Assembly: GCA_002329675.1 (NCBI GenBank)
Contig: DCUA01000226.1
Span: 1 to 7,529, forward strand
Origin: Firmicutes bacterium UBA1426
GTDB taxonomy: Bacteria > Bacillota > Clostridia > Peptostreptococcales > Anaerovoracaceae
Length of the DNA stretch: 7,529 nucleotides
Direction: 5' to 3'
The notes beneath the pieces were generated by a model. That model was not told where the DNA came from, searched no databases, and saw only the letters and a program-made list of their open reading frames with translations. This document shows, in pieces, positions 6,277 to 7,529 of the stretch (position 1 is the stretch's first letter; every line of letters starts with the position of its first letter). Made by a program: the position numbers and the translations under genes.

Positions 6277-6717
6277 TTAAATCACCTGGGCCTTTCCTCC
6301 GGCAGACTCAATCTTTTCAATGGCAGATTTGCTGAATTTGTGAGCCTTGACGGTGATTTTCTTTTCCAAAGTGCCTTCGCCGAGAATTTTAATGCCGTCG
6401 ACGACTTTCTTTGCAATACCTGCCTCCAACAGGAGATCAGGAGTGACCTCTGTGCCGTCTTCGAAAGCATTCAGTGCTTCAACATTGACAATCTCCCACT
6501 CTTTTTTCCAAATATTTGTGAACCCTCTCTTGGGGATCCTTCTGTATAATGGCATCTGGCCGCCTTCAAAGCCAAGACGTGTACCGCCTCCGCTTCTGGA
6601 GTTCTGGCCATTCATGCCTCTACCCGCTGTTTTGCCTTGTCCGGAACCTGTTCCTCTGCCCTTCCTTTTCGGGTTTTTTGTGGCGCCTTCCGGGGCTCTC
6701 AGTTCATGTATTTTCAT
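6277..6717 (-). CDS. rplO: 50S ribosomal protein L15
   Basis: Encodes L15 (146 aa), a late-assembly large-subunit protein with a long rRNA-penetrating N-terminal tail. The tail is Gly/Arg/Lys-rich ([18 protein letters not shown]), followed by [17 protein letters not shown], the L15 signature, and a globular C-terminal domain. The start is ATG 6715-6717 ([12 protein letters not shown]), 6 nt from AGGAGGTG at 6724-6731. A GTG three codons upstream (6724-6726) is part of that binding site and is rejected. The length then matches the usual 146 aa. The 3' end holds the secY ribosome binding site. The gap to rpmD is 15 nt. Confidence 0.98.
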   Translation of the reverse strand: MKIHELRAPEGATKNPKRKGRGTGSGQGKTAGRGMNGQNSRSGGGTRLGFEGGQMPLYRRIPKRGFTNIWKKEWEIVNVEALNAFEDGTEVTPDLLLEAGIAKKVVDGIKILGEGTLEKKITVKAHKFSKSAIEKIESAGGKAQVI

Positions 6718-6723
6718 GTCCGT

Positions 6724-6731
6724 CACCTCCT
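6724..6731 (-). promoter_or_regulatory. Ribosome binding site of rplO
   Basis: AGGAGGTG, fully complementary to the 16S rRNA 3' end, 6 nt before ATG 6715-6717. Its last three bases are the GTG that a longest-frame prediction would take as start. Confidence 0.9.
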
Positions 6732-6732
6732 C

Positions 6733-6918
6733 TTACAGTTGTTCAACTTTGACAAGATGCTTTACCTTATCGATGGCGCCGCCTGTCTGTGGAGTATCGG
6801 GCTTTTCAACTGCGTGCTGCAGCTTTCTCAGGCCCAATGCTTCCAATACTTTTCTTTGGTTTGGGGAAGCACCGATGGGGCTTTTTACCAAAGTAATTCT
6901 AACTTTCTTCTCAGCCAT
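6733..6918 (-). CDS. rpmD: 50S ribosomal protein L30
   Basis: Encodes L30 (61 aa), a small large-subunit protein of the short bacterial type. It begins MAEKKVRITLVKSPIGASPNQRK, followed by LEALGLRKL and an HLVKVEQL end, all typical of the family. The ATG at 6916-6918 has AGGAGG at 6927-6932, 8 nt upstream. The rpsE stop TAA (6932-6934) overlaps this site (TAAGGAGG), suggesting that S5 and L30 translation are coupled. The gap to rplO is 15 nt. Confidence 0.97.
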   Translation of the reverse strand: MAEKKVRITLVKSPIGASPNQRKVLEALGLRKLQHAVEKPDTPQTGGAIDKVKHLVKVEQL

Positions 6919-6931
6919 TTTGGTGACCTCC

Positions 6932-7438
6932 TTATCCTAAAATTTCCTGCTTTGTCTTTCCTCTCAGCTTACCGACACTTTCAGCTGTCTTCAGCATTTT
7001 GAGGCCTTCAATGGTAGCAGCAGCCATATTCCCTGTGTTGTTGCTTCCGATGGATTTTGCTCTCACATCTTTCACACCGGCTAATTCCAGCACGGTACGG
7101 ACGGAGCTTCCAGCGATTACACCGGTACCCGGTGCAGCAGGCATGATCAGAACCTGACCGGCTCCGAAAACTCCTAATGTTCTGTGAGGTATAGTAGTTC
7201 CCAGGGTAGGAACATAAATCAGTCTCTTTTTTGCATCCTCGATGGCTTTTCTTACAGCCTCGGGAATTTCCTGGGCTTTGCCCAGACCTACACCGACGTG
7301 ACCGTTCTTATCGCCAACAACTACGGTGACGCTGAACCGGAAGTTCTTGCCGCCCTTGACGACCTTGGTTACACGGCGGATATTCACGATGGATTCCTGT
7401 AGATCAAGCTTGGATGCATCAATGGTATTCTGTCGCAT
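6932..7438 (-). CDS. rpsE: 30S ribosomal protein S5
   Basis: Encodes S5 (168 aa), which acts in decoding accuracy and mRNA unwinding at the entry tunnel. It has the N-terminal double-stranded-RNA-binding-like domain ([34 protein letters not shown] as separate conserved blocks) and the C-terminal S5 domain with [20 protein letters not shown]. The VVKGG loop, where spectinomycin resistance changes arise, looks wild type. ATG 7436-7438 ([10 protein letters not shown]) is chosen because a doubled GGAGGAGG at 7445-7452 lies 6 nt upstream and the length matches the family. A longer frame would run into the rplR end and lacks a good site. Gap to rplR: 16 nt. Confidence 0.97.
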   Translation of the reverse strand: MRQNTIDASKLDLQESIVNIRRVTKVVKGGKNFRFSVTVVVGDKNGHVGVGLGKAQEIPEAVRKAIEDAKKRLIYVPTLGTTIPHRTLGVFGAGQVLIMPAAPGTGVIAGSSVRTVLELAGVKDVRAKSIGSNNTGNMAAATIEGLKMLKTAESVGKLRGKTKQEILG

Positions 7439-7444
7439 TCTCTT

Positions 7445-7452
7445 CCTCCTCC
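7445..7452 (-). promoter_or_regulatory. Doubled ribosome binding site of rpsE
   Basis: AGGAGGAGG on the minus strand contains two overlapping AGGAGG sites, 6 and 9 nt before ATG 7436-7438. It decides the S5 start and begins within 5 nt of the rplR stop. Confidence 0.85.
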
Positions 7453-7454
7453 TG

Positions 7455-7529
7455 TTAGAATTTAAGACCGGCGGAACGCGCACCGTCAGCCAGCTCTTTT
7501 ACTCTTCCGTGATATAAGAATCCGCCCCT
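7455..7529 (-). CDS. rplR: 50S ribosomal protein L18, C-terminal end (partial)
   Basis: The last 24 codons and the TAA stop (7455-7457) of L18, which binds 5S rRNA in the central protuberance. The visible residues [21 protein letters not shown] and the final LKF match the family's C-terminal block (FDRGGYxYHGRVKALADAAREAGL). The rest of the gene lies beyond the window edge. It is followed by rpsE after 16 nt, the standard spc order. Confidence 0.93.
   Translation of the reverse strand, partial: RGGFLYHGRVKELADGARSAGLKF

Overview
The window is a piece of the spc–alpha ribosomal protein supercluster of a Gram-positive, low-to-mid GC bacterium. All genes lie on the minus strand, so transcription runs from high to low coordinates. 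In transcription order they are rplR (3' end only), rpsE, rpmD, rplO, secY, adk, map, infA, rpmJ, rpsM, rpsK, rpsD, rpoA and rplQ. The order, the strong AGGAGG ribosome binding sites and the close match of IF-1, MetAP and RpoA to Bacillus-type proteins point to Firmicutes. Having rpsD between rpsK and rpoA fits Clostridia better than Bacillus subtilis, where rpsD lies elsewhere. A finer placement cannot be supported from this sequence alone.

Layout: 6277-7529 encodes ribosomal proteins L18 (end), S5, L30 and L15. 3560-6275 encodes the SecY translocation channel, adenylate kinase and methionine aminopeptidase. 3176-3543 encodes initiation factor IF-1 and the small zinc protein L36. 238-3050 encodes S13, S11, S4, the RNA polymerase alpha subunit and L17. 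An intrinsic terminator follows at about 175-218. The leftmost 115 bases hold two tandem copies of a hairpin-forming repeat that continues toward, and probably beyond, the left edge.

Most gene gaps are 1-35 nt, and several stop codons overlap the next ribosome binding site or lie one base from the next start (rplO/secY and adk/map both read TAATATG). This suggests translational coupling. Two gaps are clearly longer: 125 nt between rpmJ and rpsM, and 72 nt between rpsD and rpoA. Both contain good hairpins and no convincing gene. The first sits where gamma-proteobacteria place the S4 autoregulatory site of the alpha operon.

The genes serve one job, protein production and export: ribosome parts, initiation, N-terminal Met removal, membrane insertion, nucleotide supply for growth, and RNA polymerase assembly. 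I see no mobile element, CRISPR array, tRNA or defence system. The core operon is ordinary. The points worth a second look are the RNA-level structures between genes, the terminal hairpin repeats and a few unusual residues in Adk and IF-1.
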